Below, one piece after another: positions 28,098-35,162 of a DNA stretch of 64,000 bases. Made by a program: the position numbers and the translations under genes. Origin of the DNA: Aquimarina sp. MMG016 (GTDB lineage: Bacteria > Bacteroidota > Bacteroidia > Flavobacteriales > Flavobacteriaceae); contig NZ_JAGJEA010000005.1 in NCBI RefSeq assembly GCF_018100805.1, forward strand, positions 310,001 to 374,000, written 5' to 3'. A model generated the notes under the pieces. That model searched no databases and was not told the origin of the DNA. It saw nothing but the letters and a program-made list of their open reading frames with translations. Position 1 is the first letter of the stretch, and each line of letters opens with the position of its first letter.

Positions 28098-28132
28098 TCT
28101 ACAAATGTAGAATAAAAAATTGTATTTCCAAA
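28098..28132 (-). promoter_or_regulatory. promoter and BlaI operator of the minus-strand blaI-M56 pair
   Basis: On the minus strand, TTTG (28132-28129), a 19-base spacer and TACATTTG (28109-28102) match the consensus promoter exactly. The dyad TCTACA-AA-TGTAGA (28098-28111) overlaps the -7 element and has the classic BlaI/MecI core TACAnnTGTA, so repressor binding would exclude RNA polymerase. Confidence 0.82.
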
Positions 28133-28363
28133 TATTTGCCTTCAAAAAATATAAGACCTGCACTCGATCTCTTATAATTTCAATCATATTTCATACAACT
28201 AAGAGAAGTATAAGGCGCACAGGTAGGTATTTATTAATATATCTTTATTTATCGCGTAGCACGTTTTTCAATATATCCCATAAACTACTTAATATACTTC
28301 TTTCCAATAATTTTAATAATTCAAAATTTATTAGTATCATTGTGATATCAAAATAATACTATT

Positions 28364-29215
28364 ATGAAGAAAGAAAAAATTATAAAAGCAGGCAACGGTT
28401 ACTTGGTCTTTGGAGTATTGATAGTTTTAATTGTGTCCCTTATCACTGGAATAACAACTACAGAAAATCGCTGGTTTTTCATATTACTTCCTGTAATATT
28501 ACTGATCATTAAAGGTTTTTTTATTGTGAACCCAAATAATTCTAAAGTAATGGTACTGTTTGGAGCATATAAAGGAACAGTGATAGAAAATGGTTTCTTT
28601 TGGGCAAATCCTTTTTATACGAAAGAAAAAATCTCCTTGCGAGCAAGGAATTTTGATAGTGAACGCGTAAAGGTGAATGATAAGGTTGGGAATCCGATTA
28701 TGATCAATGTGATTTTGGTTTGGAAAGTGAATAATACCTATAAAGCTGCCTTTGAAGTGGATCACTATCAGGAATTCGTTCGTGTACAAACCGATGCTGC
28801 AGTGAGAAAACTTGCGGGATCGTATCCATACGATAACTTTGATGATGCACGAACTGAGTTAACATTAAGATCTGGAATGGATGAGGTAAATGAGGCTTTA
28901 GAGAATGAAATTACAGAACGTCTAGCAATGGCAGGTATCAAAGTGTTGGAAGCTAGAATAGGATATTTGGCATATGCTCCCGAAATAGCAAGCGCTATGC
29001 TAAAAAGACAACAAGCTGTTGCTATCGTAGCTGCTCGTAAGAAAATTGTGGAAGGAGCAGTGGGAATGGTAGAAGATGCTTTGGCAAAATTATCTGAAGA
29101 TGATATAATTGATTTTGATGATGACAAAAAAGCATCCATGGTGAGTAATTTAATGGTAGTTTTGTGTGGAGATAAGGAGGCTATACCTGTCATCAATGCA
29201 GGTAGCTTAAATTAG
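28364..29215 (+). CDS. SPFH (band 7) domain membrane protein
   Basis: 283 residues. Two adjacent hydrophobic helices (about 12-31 and 38-57), then the SPFH domain: VLFGAYKGTVIENGFFW, ARNFDSERVKVNDKVGNPI, VRVQTDAAVRKLAG and the helical AMLKRQQAVAIVAARKKIVEGAVGMVEDAL end. The family forms large membrane-associated oligomers. Six bases before an Arc-like gene; this two-gene order recurs in many bacteria. Confidence 0.9.
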   Translation: MKKEKIIKAGNGYLVFGVLIVLIVSLITGITTTENRWFFILLPVILLIIKGFFIVNPNNSKVMVLFGAYKGTVIENGFFWANPFYTKEKISLRARNFDSERVKVNDKVGNPIMINVILVWKVNNTYKAAFEVDHYQEFVRVQTDAAVRKLAGSYPYDNFDDARTELTLRSGMDEVNEALENEITERLAMAGIKVLEARIGYLAYAPEIASAMLKRQQAVAIVAARKKIVEGAVGMVEDALAKLSEDDIIDFDDDKKASMVSNLMVVLCGDKEAIPVINAGSLN

Positions 29216-29221
29216 TAATTC

Positions 29222-29407
29222 ATGAGTAAGAAAAAGTCATTTGTCCTGAGGATTGATCCTGAAACATTCAAGTCAATTGAAAAATGGGCTGATGATGAAT
29301 TCAGAAGTGTTAACGGACAGCTAGAATGGATGATTAATAAGTCCTTAAAAGATGCTAAACGACTAAAACAAAAGAATCAATCTGAAGATTCGGACGAAAA
29401 GAAATAA
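29222..29407 (+). CDS. Arc-like ribbon-helix-helix protein
   Basis: 61 residues. The segment KSFVLRIDPETFKSIEKWAD fits the strand and first helix of an Arc/MetJ ribbon-helix-helix fold, followed by SVNGQLEWMINKSLKDA. The tail is charged. Usually a dimeric DNA-binding protein, but alongside SPFH genes its role is not known. Co-transcribed with the SPFH gene. Confidence 0.82.
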   Translation: MSKKKSFVLRIDPETFKSIEKWADDEFRSVNGQLEWMINKSLKDAKRLKQKNQSEDSDEKK

Positions 29408-29425
29408 GCGATTGATGCATATATG

Positions 29426-29470
29426 AATAGACCTGCAAAAGTAGTTTCTCCAAAACTTTGCAGGTCTATT
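29426..29470 (+). terminator. terminator-like hairpin after the SPFH-Arc pair
   Basis: A 16-17 base stem from AATAGACCTGC to GCAGGTCTATT with one bulged base. No long T run follows, so it may act as a 3' stabiliser rather than a classic terminator. Confidence 0.65.
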
Positions 29471-29587
29471 TGCGTTAGGGATTGAACGGTTTTGTCTGAG
29501 CTCCTTACCTATTTTATTTTACACTTTGCTCATGCCTATGACCCATAAACCTGAGAGAAGTTAACCTTGATTTTAACAGTTAATTAG

Positions 29588-29637
29588 GTAAGAGCGAGTA
29601 GAGAAAGCCCGACCCCGATCCAAATCGGGGTAACGCC
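29588..29637 (-). repeat. candidate dispersed flavobacterial intergenic element
   Basis: Immediately 3' of the minus-strand peptidase: GGCGTTA, then the hairpin CCCCGAT-N4-ATCGGGG (29613-29630), then TCGGGCTTTC. From memory this GGCGTTA / GGGGTCGGGCTTTC layout resembles sequences found downstream of many genes in Flavobacteriia. No second copy occurs in this window. Confidence 0.4.
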
Positions 29638-31029
29638 TTAATCCTTGCTCAGTTCTGTAAAATACTTATAAAATAATGGTATAGTTTCTATTCCTTTTAG
29701 GTAATTCCAAATCCCGAAATGCTCGTTAGGTGAATGAATAGCATCACTATCCAACCCAAATCCCATTAAGATAGTTTTACTCCTTAGTTCTTTTTCGAAT
29801 AAAGAAACTATGGGTATACTTCCTCCACTCCGTTGTGGAATAGGTGTTTTTCCAAAGGTATCAGTATAAGCTTTACTTGCTGCTTGATATCCAATACTAT
29901 CAATGGGTGTTACATACCCTTGTCCCCCATGATGCGGAGTTACTTTTACGGTTACTGCTTCGGGAGCAATATTTTCAAAATGTTTTTGGAATAGTTCAGT
30001 AATCTCCTCCCAATCCTGATTAGGCACTAAACGCATAGAAATTTTTGCAAATGCTTTACTGGCAATCACTGTCTTTGCGCCTTCTCCTGTATATCCTCCC
30101 CAAATTCCGTTAACATCCAGTGTTGGGCGAATTGAATTTCGTTCATTTGTAGAGTATCCATCTTCACCATATATATCTTTGATATCTAATGAGTTTTTAT
30201 ATGCTTCTAAAGAAAATGGTGCTTTGGCCATTTCCGCACGTTCTTCCGCGGATAATTCTTCTACCTTATCATAAAAACCAGGGATGGTAATATGATTGTT
30301 CTCATCATGAAGTGAGGCAATCATTTTGGTCAATACATTGATTGGATTAGCCACAGCTCCTCCATACAAACCACTATGTAAATCTCTATTAGGACCAGTA
30401 ACTTCGACCTCTACATAACTTAGACCTCTCAATCCAGTAGTAATAGAGGGTACATCTTTAGCGATCATTCCTGTATCACTGATCAGAATCACATCATTAG
30501 CCAATTTTTCCTGATTGCGTTCTACAAACCACCCAAGACTTTTACTCCCTACTTCTTCTTCTCCTTCGATCATGAATTTGACATTACAAGGTAACTGGTT
30601 GGTTTTGGTCATCAGTTCCAGCGCTTTGACATGCATATACATTTGCCCTTTATCATCACAAGAACCTCTTGCAAAAATTGCTCCTTCAGGATGTATCTCT
30701 GTTTTCTTAATCACGGGTTCAAATGGTGGGCTGTCCCACAATTCCATAGGATCCGGTGGTTGCACATCATAGTGACCATATACTAAAACTGTTGGTAAGT
30801 CGGGGCTAATTATTTTTTCTCCATAAACAATAGGATATCCTGGAGTTTCACAGATTTCTACTTTATCGCAGCCAGCCGTTTCTAAACTTTCTTTAATAGC
30901 ACCCGCAGTTTTGATGACATCTTTTTCATAAGCCGAATCAGCACTAATTGAGGGCATTTTTAATAGTTCTAGAAGCTCGTTTATAAAACGATCTTTATGT
31001 TCCTGAACATAGGATTGAATATTTTGCAT
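29638..31029 (-). CDS. M20 family dipeptidase
   Basis: 463 residues, the length of CNDP-type dipeptidases. Metal ligands: VYGHYDVQPP (His86, Asp88), ARGSCDDKGQ (Asp near 120-121), EGEEEVGS (Glu pair near 151-153) and HSPNEHF close to the C-terminus. The lid/dimerisation domain sits between. No signal peptide, so a cytosolic di-zinc peptidase that splits dipeptides. Single gene on the minus strand. Confidence 0.93.
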   Translation of the reverse strand: MQNIQSYVQEHKDRFINELLELLKMPSISADSAYEKDVIKTAGAIKESLETAGCDKVEICETPGYPIVYGEKIISPDLPTVLVYGHYDVQPPDPMELWDSPPFEPVIKKTEIHPEGAIFARGSCDDKGQMYMHVKALELMTKTNQLPCNVKFMIEGEEEVGSKSLGWFVERNQEKLANDVILISDTGMIAKDVPSITTGLRGLSYVEVEVTGPNRDLHSGLYGGAVANPINVLTKMIASLHDENNHITIPGFYDKVEELSAEERAEMAKAPFSLEAYKNSLDIKDIYGEDGYSTNERNSIRPTLDVNGIWGGYTGEGAKTVIASKAFAKISMRLVPNQDWEEITELFQKHFENIAPEAVTVKVTPHHGGQGYVTPIDSIGYQAASKAYTDTFGKTPIPQRSGGSIPIVSLFEKELRSKTILMGFGLDSDAIHSPNEHFGIWNYLKGIETIPLFYKYFTELSKD

Positions 31030-31082
31030 GAGATGAGTTAATTTTTGCCTAAAGTACTAAAAGTTTATATTTTTTTGGAAGG

Positions 31083-31115
31083 TTGTTTTTATTTTAAAAC
31101 TATTCCTTATATTTG
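31083..31115 (+). promoter_or_regulatory. tRNA-Leu promoter
   Basis: -7 element TATATTTG at 31108-31115, the same octamer as at tRNA-Asp. The nearest TTG upstream (31083-31085) gives a long 22-base spacer. Confidence 0.55.
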
Positions 31116-31180
31116 CACCCGCTTACTAATAAAAGTAAGTGATTTTGTACTGAGTCCTAAGTGGTACAAAAATAAATAAT

Positions 31181-31262
31181 GCGGGCGTGGTGGAATTGGT
31201 AGACACGCTAGACTTAGGATCTAGTGCCGCGAGGTGTGAGAGTTCGAGTCTCTCCGCCCGCA
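31181..31262 (+). tRNA. tRNA-Leu (TAG)
   Basis: 82 bases with a long variable arm, as expected for a class II tRNA. Acceptor GCGGGCG (31181-31187) pairs with CGCCCGC (31255-31261), discriminator A. Anticodon arm CTAGA-CTTAGGA-TCTAG gives anticodon TAG. CCA not encoded. Confidence 0.96.
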
Positions 31263-31270
31263 CAGCAAAG

Positions 31271-31301
31271 AAAAACCCAGATCAGTTGATCTGGGTTTTT
31301 T
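31271..31301 (+). terminator. terminator after tRNA-Leu
   Basis: Stem AAAAACCCAGATCA / TGATCTGGGTTTTT with a 2-base loop, ending in T's. Confidence 0.9.
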
Positions 31302-31362
31302 GTTTGGGGTAACACTTTGGATGGATCAAGCTAAAATAAACAACATCTTCAAAATATTAAAT

Positions 31363-31406
31363 GTACCCTAAAATCGGATTCTTCAACCTATTTTAAATTA
31401 TCTTTG
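31363..31406 (+). promoter_or_regulatory. promoter of the 7TM sensor gene with one GTACCCT half-site
   Basis: Consensus -7 element TATCTTTG at 31399-31406. A single GTACCCT (31363-31369) lies 29 bases upstream, close to where paired copies sit at other genes (30-31 bases). No partner copy is found at period 11 or 12, so this may be a weak or degenerate site. Confidence 0.45.
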
Positions 31407-31432
31407 ATCAAGTCATAGTTGCCCTTCTTGAG

Positions 31433-33151
31433 ATGAAAAAATCGTTAACCTCTTTATTTTTATTTATAGAGCCTCAATTATACATAGGTGTTATAGGTAT
31501 GTTGATGATACTTTTTACGGGTTGTGGGGGCAAAAATCAAGATGTTCCTACTATGGAAAAAGGGACATTAGATCTTTCTGATTGGGATTTTGGTACAAAT
31601 CCTGAAGTTTCGATTGAAGGAAAAGGCCTGTTTTACTGGAAACAATGGCCACTTAATGAAAGTAATAACTTTACTCCCGCTTTATTACAATCAGCTGATA
31701 CGATTTCCTGGCCAGGCGCAATATGGTCTCAAAAAATAGATGAAGGTCAAGGCTACGGAACATTTCGGTTTTTTATCCAAAGAAAAAAGCTTCAAAAGTC
31801 TTTGATGTTAAATATTTCCCGATGCCTTGCTGCTGCGCAAGTATGGATTAATGGAAAAAAAATCCTCGATCATGGACAGATCTCAAAAACCGCTGATCTG
31901 GAAAAGATCGATGGGCGCCCTTTGCGATTTGAACTACCCAATGAACCTAATTTGGATGTAATGTTATTGGTTTCCAACCATAAGCATCGATTAGGAGGCG
32001 GTTTTGCTTTAAGAACCAAGATTCAGGAAGCAACCCATTTTATCAACGATAATAAAGCAATACCATTAATTGAAGGAGTGGTTACGTTTCTTATTTTACT
32101 TTTTGGGGGGTATCAGATTTTACATTTTTTCAGCTTCCCAAAGTATTCCTATTTTCTGTATTTTGGGTTGTTTTGCTTATTAGGAGTATCACGACAATTG
32201 TTCGTCGGAGAGGGCTTGATTTATTATTTCTTTCCCGAAATCTCATTTGAAAGCGTTCAAAAAATGCGATATATTGGTTATTACGGCGGGCTGTCATCTG
32301 TATTTATGTATCATGCTTTATTATTTCCAGGATACGTTTCCCTAAAGTTTGTACGACTTTTAGTTTTAATTCCTATTCTTGGGGTTTTGTATGTCATTGT
32401 TACACCTGTTTTTTATAGCACCTACAGTGCTCTATTCTTTCAGGTATTTGGACTGTTTGTGATCCTGTTAGGTTTTTATCAAATGATTATGGCAGTACGA
32501 GATAAAAAACCATATGCCAAAGGAATGCTGATCAGTATGGGAATTACCTGTGCAATGCTTGCAAATGATCTTTTGAATGCAATGTTGATCATACAAACAC
32601 AATATATAATTACATATGGCTTTTTGTTTTATGTCTGCTTTCAAATTATCCTGAATAACCGAATACAATTACAAACCGAAAAGCAGCTGGTCAAATTATC
32701 TACCGATATCGAAAATATGACCGAGCGAATCAGCAAGAAAGAAGAAGAAATATCAGAACTACGAAATGAAACCTTTCAACAATTGAAGTCTAAAGAAAAA
32801 CTGGTAGAAAATCTGAAAAAAGTTGCTTCTCATGATGAGTCGATTTCCATCCAAAACTTAATTGCAGATCTTAAATCAGAACTATTAGAAGATTCACAAT
32901 TAACTTTGATCAAAAACGACATCGAAACATTGAATTACGAATTTACACGACGCATTAAAGAAATCCATCCCAATTTGACCGATACCGATCTGGAGATATG
33001 TACCTACCTGCGAATGTCTTTAGGAAGAAAAGAAATTGCCAGACTTCGTTTTACTTCGATAGAAGCTGTAAAAAAATCTCGAAGTCGTTTACGTAAGAGA
33101 ATGAATCTTTCTACAGATGTAAACTTGGAGGAGTATATAAAATCTATTTAG
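31433..33151 (+). CDS. 7TM sensor lipoprotein with cytoplasmic LuxR-like HTH
   Basis: 572 residues. N-terminal lipobox-like LFTGC (Cys31), an outer beta-rich domain (about 35-200) resembling the DISM extracellular sensor domain, seven membrane helices (about 205-410), a coiled coil (about 415-470) and a C-terminal HTH (LTDTDLEICTYLRMSLGRKE, then SIEAVKKSRSRLRKRM) of the GerE-like type common in Bacteroidota sensors. It thus joins signal detection and DNA binding in one chain with no phosphorelay. The HTH resembles that of the regulator at 33893. Ligand unknown; a carbohydrate is plausible from the domain type. Confidence 0.82.
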   Translation: MKKSLTSLFLFIEPQLYIGVIGMLMILFTGCGGKNQDVPTMEKGTLDLSDWDFGTNPEVSIEGKGLFYWKQWPLNESNNFTPALLQSADTISWPGAIWSQKIDEGQGYGTFRFFIQRKKLQKSLMLNISRCLAAAQVWINGKKILDHGQISKTADLEKIDGRPLRFELPNEPNLDVMLLVSNHKHRLGGGFALRTKIQEATHFINDNKAIPLIEGVVTFLILLFGGYQILHFFSFPKYSYFLYFGLFCLLGVSRQLFVGEGLIYYFFPEISFESVQKMRYIGYYGGLSSVFMYHALLFPGYVSLKFVRLLVLIPILGVLYVIVTPVFYSTYSALFFQVFGLFVILLGFYQMIMAVRDKKPYAKGMLISMGITCAMLANDLLNAMLIIQTQYIITYGFLFYVCFQIILNNRIQLQTEKQLVKLSTDIENMTERISKKEEEISELRNETFQQLKSKEKLVENLKKVASHDESISIQNLIADLKSELLEDSQLTLIKNDIETLNYEFTRRIKEIHPNLTDTDLEICTYLRMSLGRKEIARLRFTSIEAVKKSRSRLRKRMNLSTDVNLEEYIKSI

Positions 33152-33249
33152 TTTTTATTGGATCAGCTGATGTAAAAGCAGAAAAATCTTTGTTTAATAG
33201 AGTAGTTTAAAAAACTGAAACTCCTTGTTTTTATAGGGATTTAGGGCTT

Positions 33250-33307
33250 GTACCCCTAGGTGTACCCTCTATTTTTTATAGAAAAATGAATTTTATCAGT
33301 TACTTAG
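33250..33307 (+). promoter_or_regulatory. direct-repeat promoter element, regulatory cassette
   Basis: GTACCCC (33250-33256) and GTACCCT (33262-33268), period 12, then 31 bases to TTACTTAG (33300-33307), a poor -7 element. Same layout as at the LRR genes and the cytochrome c peroxidase gene. Confidence 0.6.
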
Positions 33308-33328
33308 CAGTATGATTAATTAACTATT

Positions 33329-33487
33329 ATGATACCTTTTTTGAAAAAGATATTTATCGCTGAAAAATCAAATAGTCAATTTGAGAAAATTCAGGATATG
33401 GAAATGAAGAAAAAAAAGCTAGAAGATATCCTAAATAATTTGCAAAAGATAGAAGAAGAACTAAGACAAGTAAAAAAAAGTAACTAG
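33329..33487 (+). CDS. small coiled-coil protein (52 residues)
   Basis: Frame MIPFLKKIFIAEK... to ...LRQVKKSN, ending TAG at 33485-33487, 2 bases before the next ATG. Residues 17-50 are a charged heptad-like helix (EDILNNLQKIEEELRQVKK). The spacing, the promoter just upstream and good codon use support a real gene. No family recognised; a helical partner or adaptor for the two downstream proteins is a guess. Confidence 0.6.
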   Translation: MIPFLKKIFIAEKSNSQFEKIQDMEMKKKKLEDILNNLQKIEEELRQVKKSN

Positions 33488-33489
33488 AT

Positions 33490-33900
33490 ATGGACCCCTT
33501 AAATATGTATATAATGACAGAAAACACTTCTCCTCTGTATACTCCTCCAACCTGGAAGCATCATATGAATGTAGAATATATAGAAATCGATTTTACAGGA
33601 TTGTATGAAGAAGAAGATATTATTCAATGCGTGTCAGATGCAGCTGAAATGGGACTTCAGCGACCAGATAAATCAGTTCGGGCATTGGTGTACACTAAAG
33701 GAATGAAAACAAGTCCGAAGGCCATGCGGACTATTAAAAAATTAGGCAAACTAGTACAACCCAAGCTTAAAAAGTCCGCATTGGTGGGATCTGTAGGGAT
33801 TGTGTCATTATTAATGAAAATATATATCAGTTATACAGGTAGTAAGATCAAGTTTTTTACGGACAAAGAAGCTGCTATTAAATATGTAACGAATGATTAA
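33490..33900 (+). CDS. STAS/SpoIIAA-like protein
   Basis: 136 residues, soluble. The alternating strand-helix pattern (VEYIEIDFTGLYEEEDI, VRALVYTKGMKTSP, KSALVGSVGIVSLLM, SKIKFFTDKEAAIKYV) resembles STAS/SpoIIAA-like proteins and broadly the protein at 5711. An alternative start is the second Met (codon 7) or ninth codon region. Overlaps the next gene by 8 bases. Likely a protein-interaction module of the neighbouring regulator; unproven. Confidence 0.6.
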   Translation: MDPLNMYIMTENTSPLYTPPTWKHHMNVEYIEIDFTGLYEEEDIIQCVSDAAEMGLQRPDKSVRALVYTKGMKTSPKAMRTIKKLGKLVQPKLKKSALVGSVGIVSLLMKIYISYTGSKIKFFTDKEAAIKYVTND

Positions 33901-34747
33901 TATTGATACTGAATCTACAAGTGATTATAATGAAGCTATCATATCAGTAGTTACAACTGATAAAGAATTGGAATTTATGGAGCTGTTGAAAGAGCGTAAT
34001 GTAAAGGTTCACTTGATGGATGCGATTCCTACGGATATAGAATCCTGGGAAGTAAGCCCGGATACTATTATTTTGGACAATAAGATCGATAAAGATTGGG
34101 AAAGTAAATTAGATAGTATCAGAAAAATCAGTGCTTATAAAGATATACCAGTTATTGTATTAAACAATGATGAAGTGCAGATCGAAGATGTCTTTTCTAA
34201 CTGGAACAAAGAATTTTTGTTTGTACAGCGAGAAAATTCGAAGTCAATTCTTCGAGCGGTTATGGCAACAGTGAAATATTGGAAAAGATTAAATAGCGTT
34301 TTACTTAAGACAAATCAATTGAACAGAATTTTATCAACCAACTATTTGATCCTGGATGCCAAAAATGAATGTTTAGAAAAAGTACAACAACAACTCAATC
34401 AGCTTCACACTATAATTACACCAGAAATCAAAAAAGAACTCCTGAAGATAGATGATTTAATTGCCGATAACTTAAAAAAAGGAGATCACTATCAACTGTT
34501 TAAAGCACATTTTGAAGAGGTGCATCCGTTGTTTTATAAAAAGTTACTGGCGATCAATGAAGATTTATCGAATAATGATCTCAAACTCGCAGCTTTTCTA
34601 AAGATGAATTTTAATAATTCTGAAATATCATTTTTTATGGGAATATCAATTGCCGGAGTTAAAAAAGCGATACAACGATTACGTGTAAAGCTGGGACTAC
34701 AACCTCAAGAATCGTTACGACAGTTTATATTTACGATAGAAGTCTAA
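33893..34747 (+). CDS. receiver-like regulator with LuxR-type HTH
   Basis: 284 residues. The first 120 follow a response-regulator-like alternation (AIISVVTTDKELEFMELL, DTIILDNKID, DIPVIVLNNDEV) but the acidic pocket is not canonical, so phosphorylation is doubtful. A helical linker follows, and the last 70 residues (HPLFYKKLLAINEDLSNNDL, SIAGVKKAIQRLRVKLGL) match the pattern of the HTH in the 7TM sensor at 31433. Third gene of the cassette; candidate binder of the direct repeats, including those of its own promoter. Confidence 0.7.
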   Translation: MINIDTESTSDYNEAIISVVTTDKELEFMELLKERNVKVHLMDAIPTDIESWEVSPDTIILDNKIDKDWESKLDSIRKISAYKDIPVIVLNNDEVQIEDVFSNWNKEFLFVQRENSKSILRAVMATVKYWKRLNSVLLKTNQLNRILSTNYLILDAKNECLEKVQQQLNQLHTIITPEIKKELLKIDDLIADNLKKGDHYQLFKAHFEEVHPLFYKKLLAINEDLSNNDLKLAAFLKMNFNNSEISFFMGISIAGVKKAIQRLRVKLGLQPQESLRQFIFTIEV

Positions 34748-34781
34748 AAGTTAAATGTTAAATATGATAATTAAAGACAAT

Positions 34782-34837
34782 GTCTCCCATAAGTCTCCCT
34801 TTTTAGTTTTTTTTAACAAAAGCGGATGGTAATTTTG
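34782..34837 (+). promoter_or_regulatory. direct-repeat promoter element, first LRR gene
   Basis: GTCTCCC at 34782-34788 and 34793-34799 (period 11), 30 bases, then a perfect -7 element TAATTTTG at 34830-34837. Confidence 0.7.
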
Positions 34838-35162
34838 AACCATAAAATAAAGTAAGTGAATAATATAATAATTAACCCAAATCAGAGCTAGTTAGTATAC
34901 CACTGAACTTTTAAAAGCCTAAAATCTCTATACTATGAACATCATACACTTTTTTCCTTAGAAAGAAATGAATAGAGAAGTTATTAACTTCTTGTTATGA
35001 TCATACTTTACAAGGAATTTTTCCAATAAAAGGTAGCATTTCATACTGCAATCACTTTGTACTGTGCAAAGTGACATAGGATCTTTTTTGCCAAAAGTAA
35101 AGCAACAATTACTAAGAAAATAAATAAAAACTTTTACATAGAACTTTTAATACTACCCCTTT
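34838..35162 (+). other. long structured 5' leader of the first LRR gene
   Basis: About 320 bases between the predicted -7 element and the ATG, with no credible ORF. Two hairpins: AGAAGTT-ATT-AACTTCT (34976-34992) and TCACTTTG-N7-CAAAGTGA (35052-35074). The latter is followed by ATCTTTTTT, which could act as an attenuator. CCCCTTT abuts the start codon. Confidence 0.45.
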
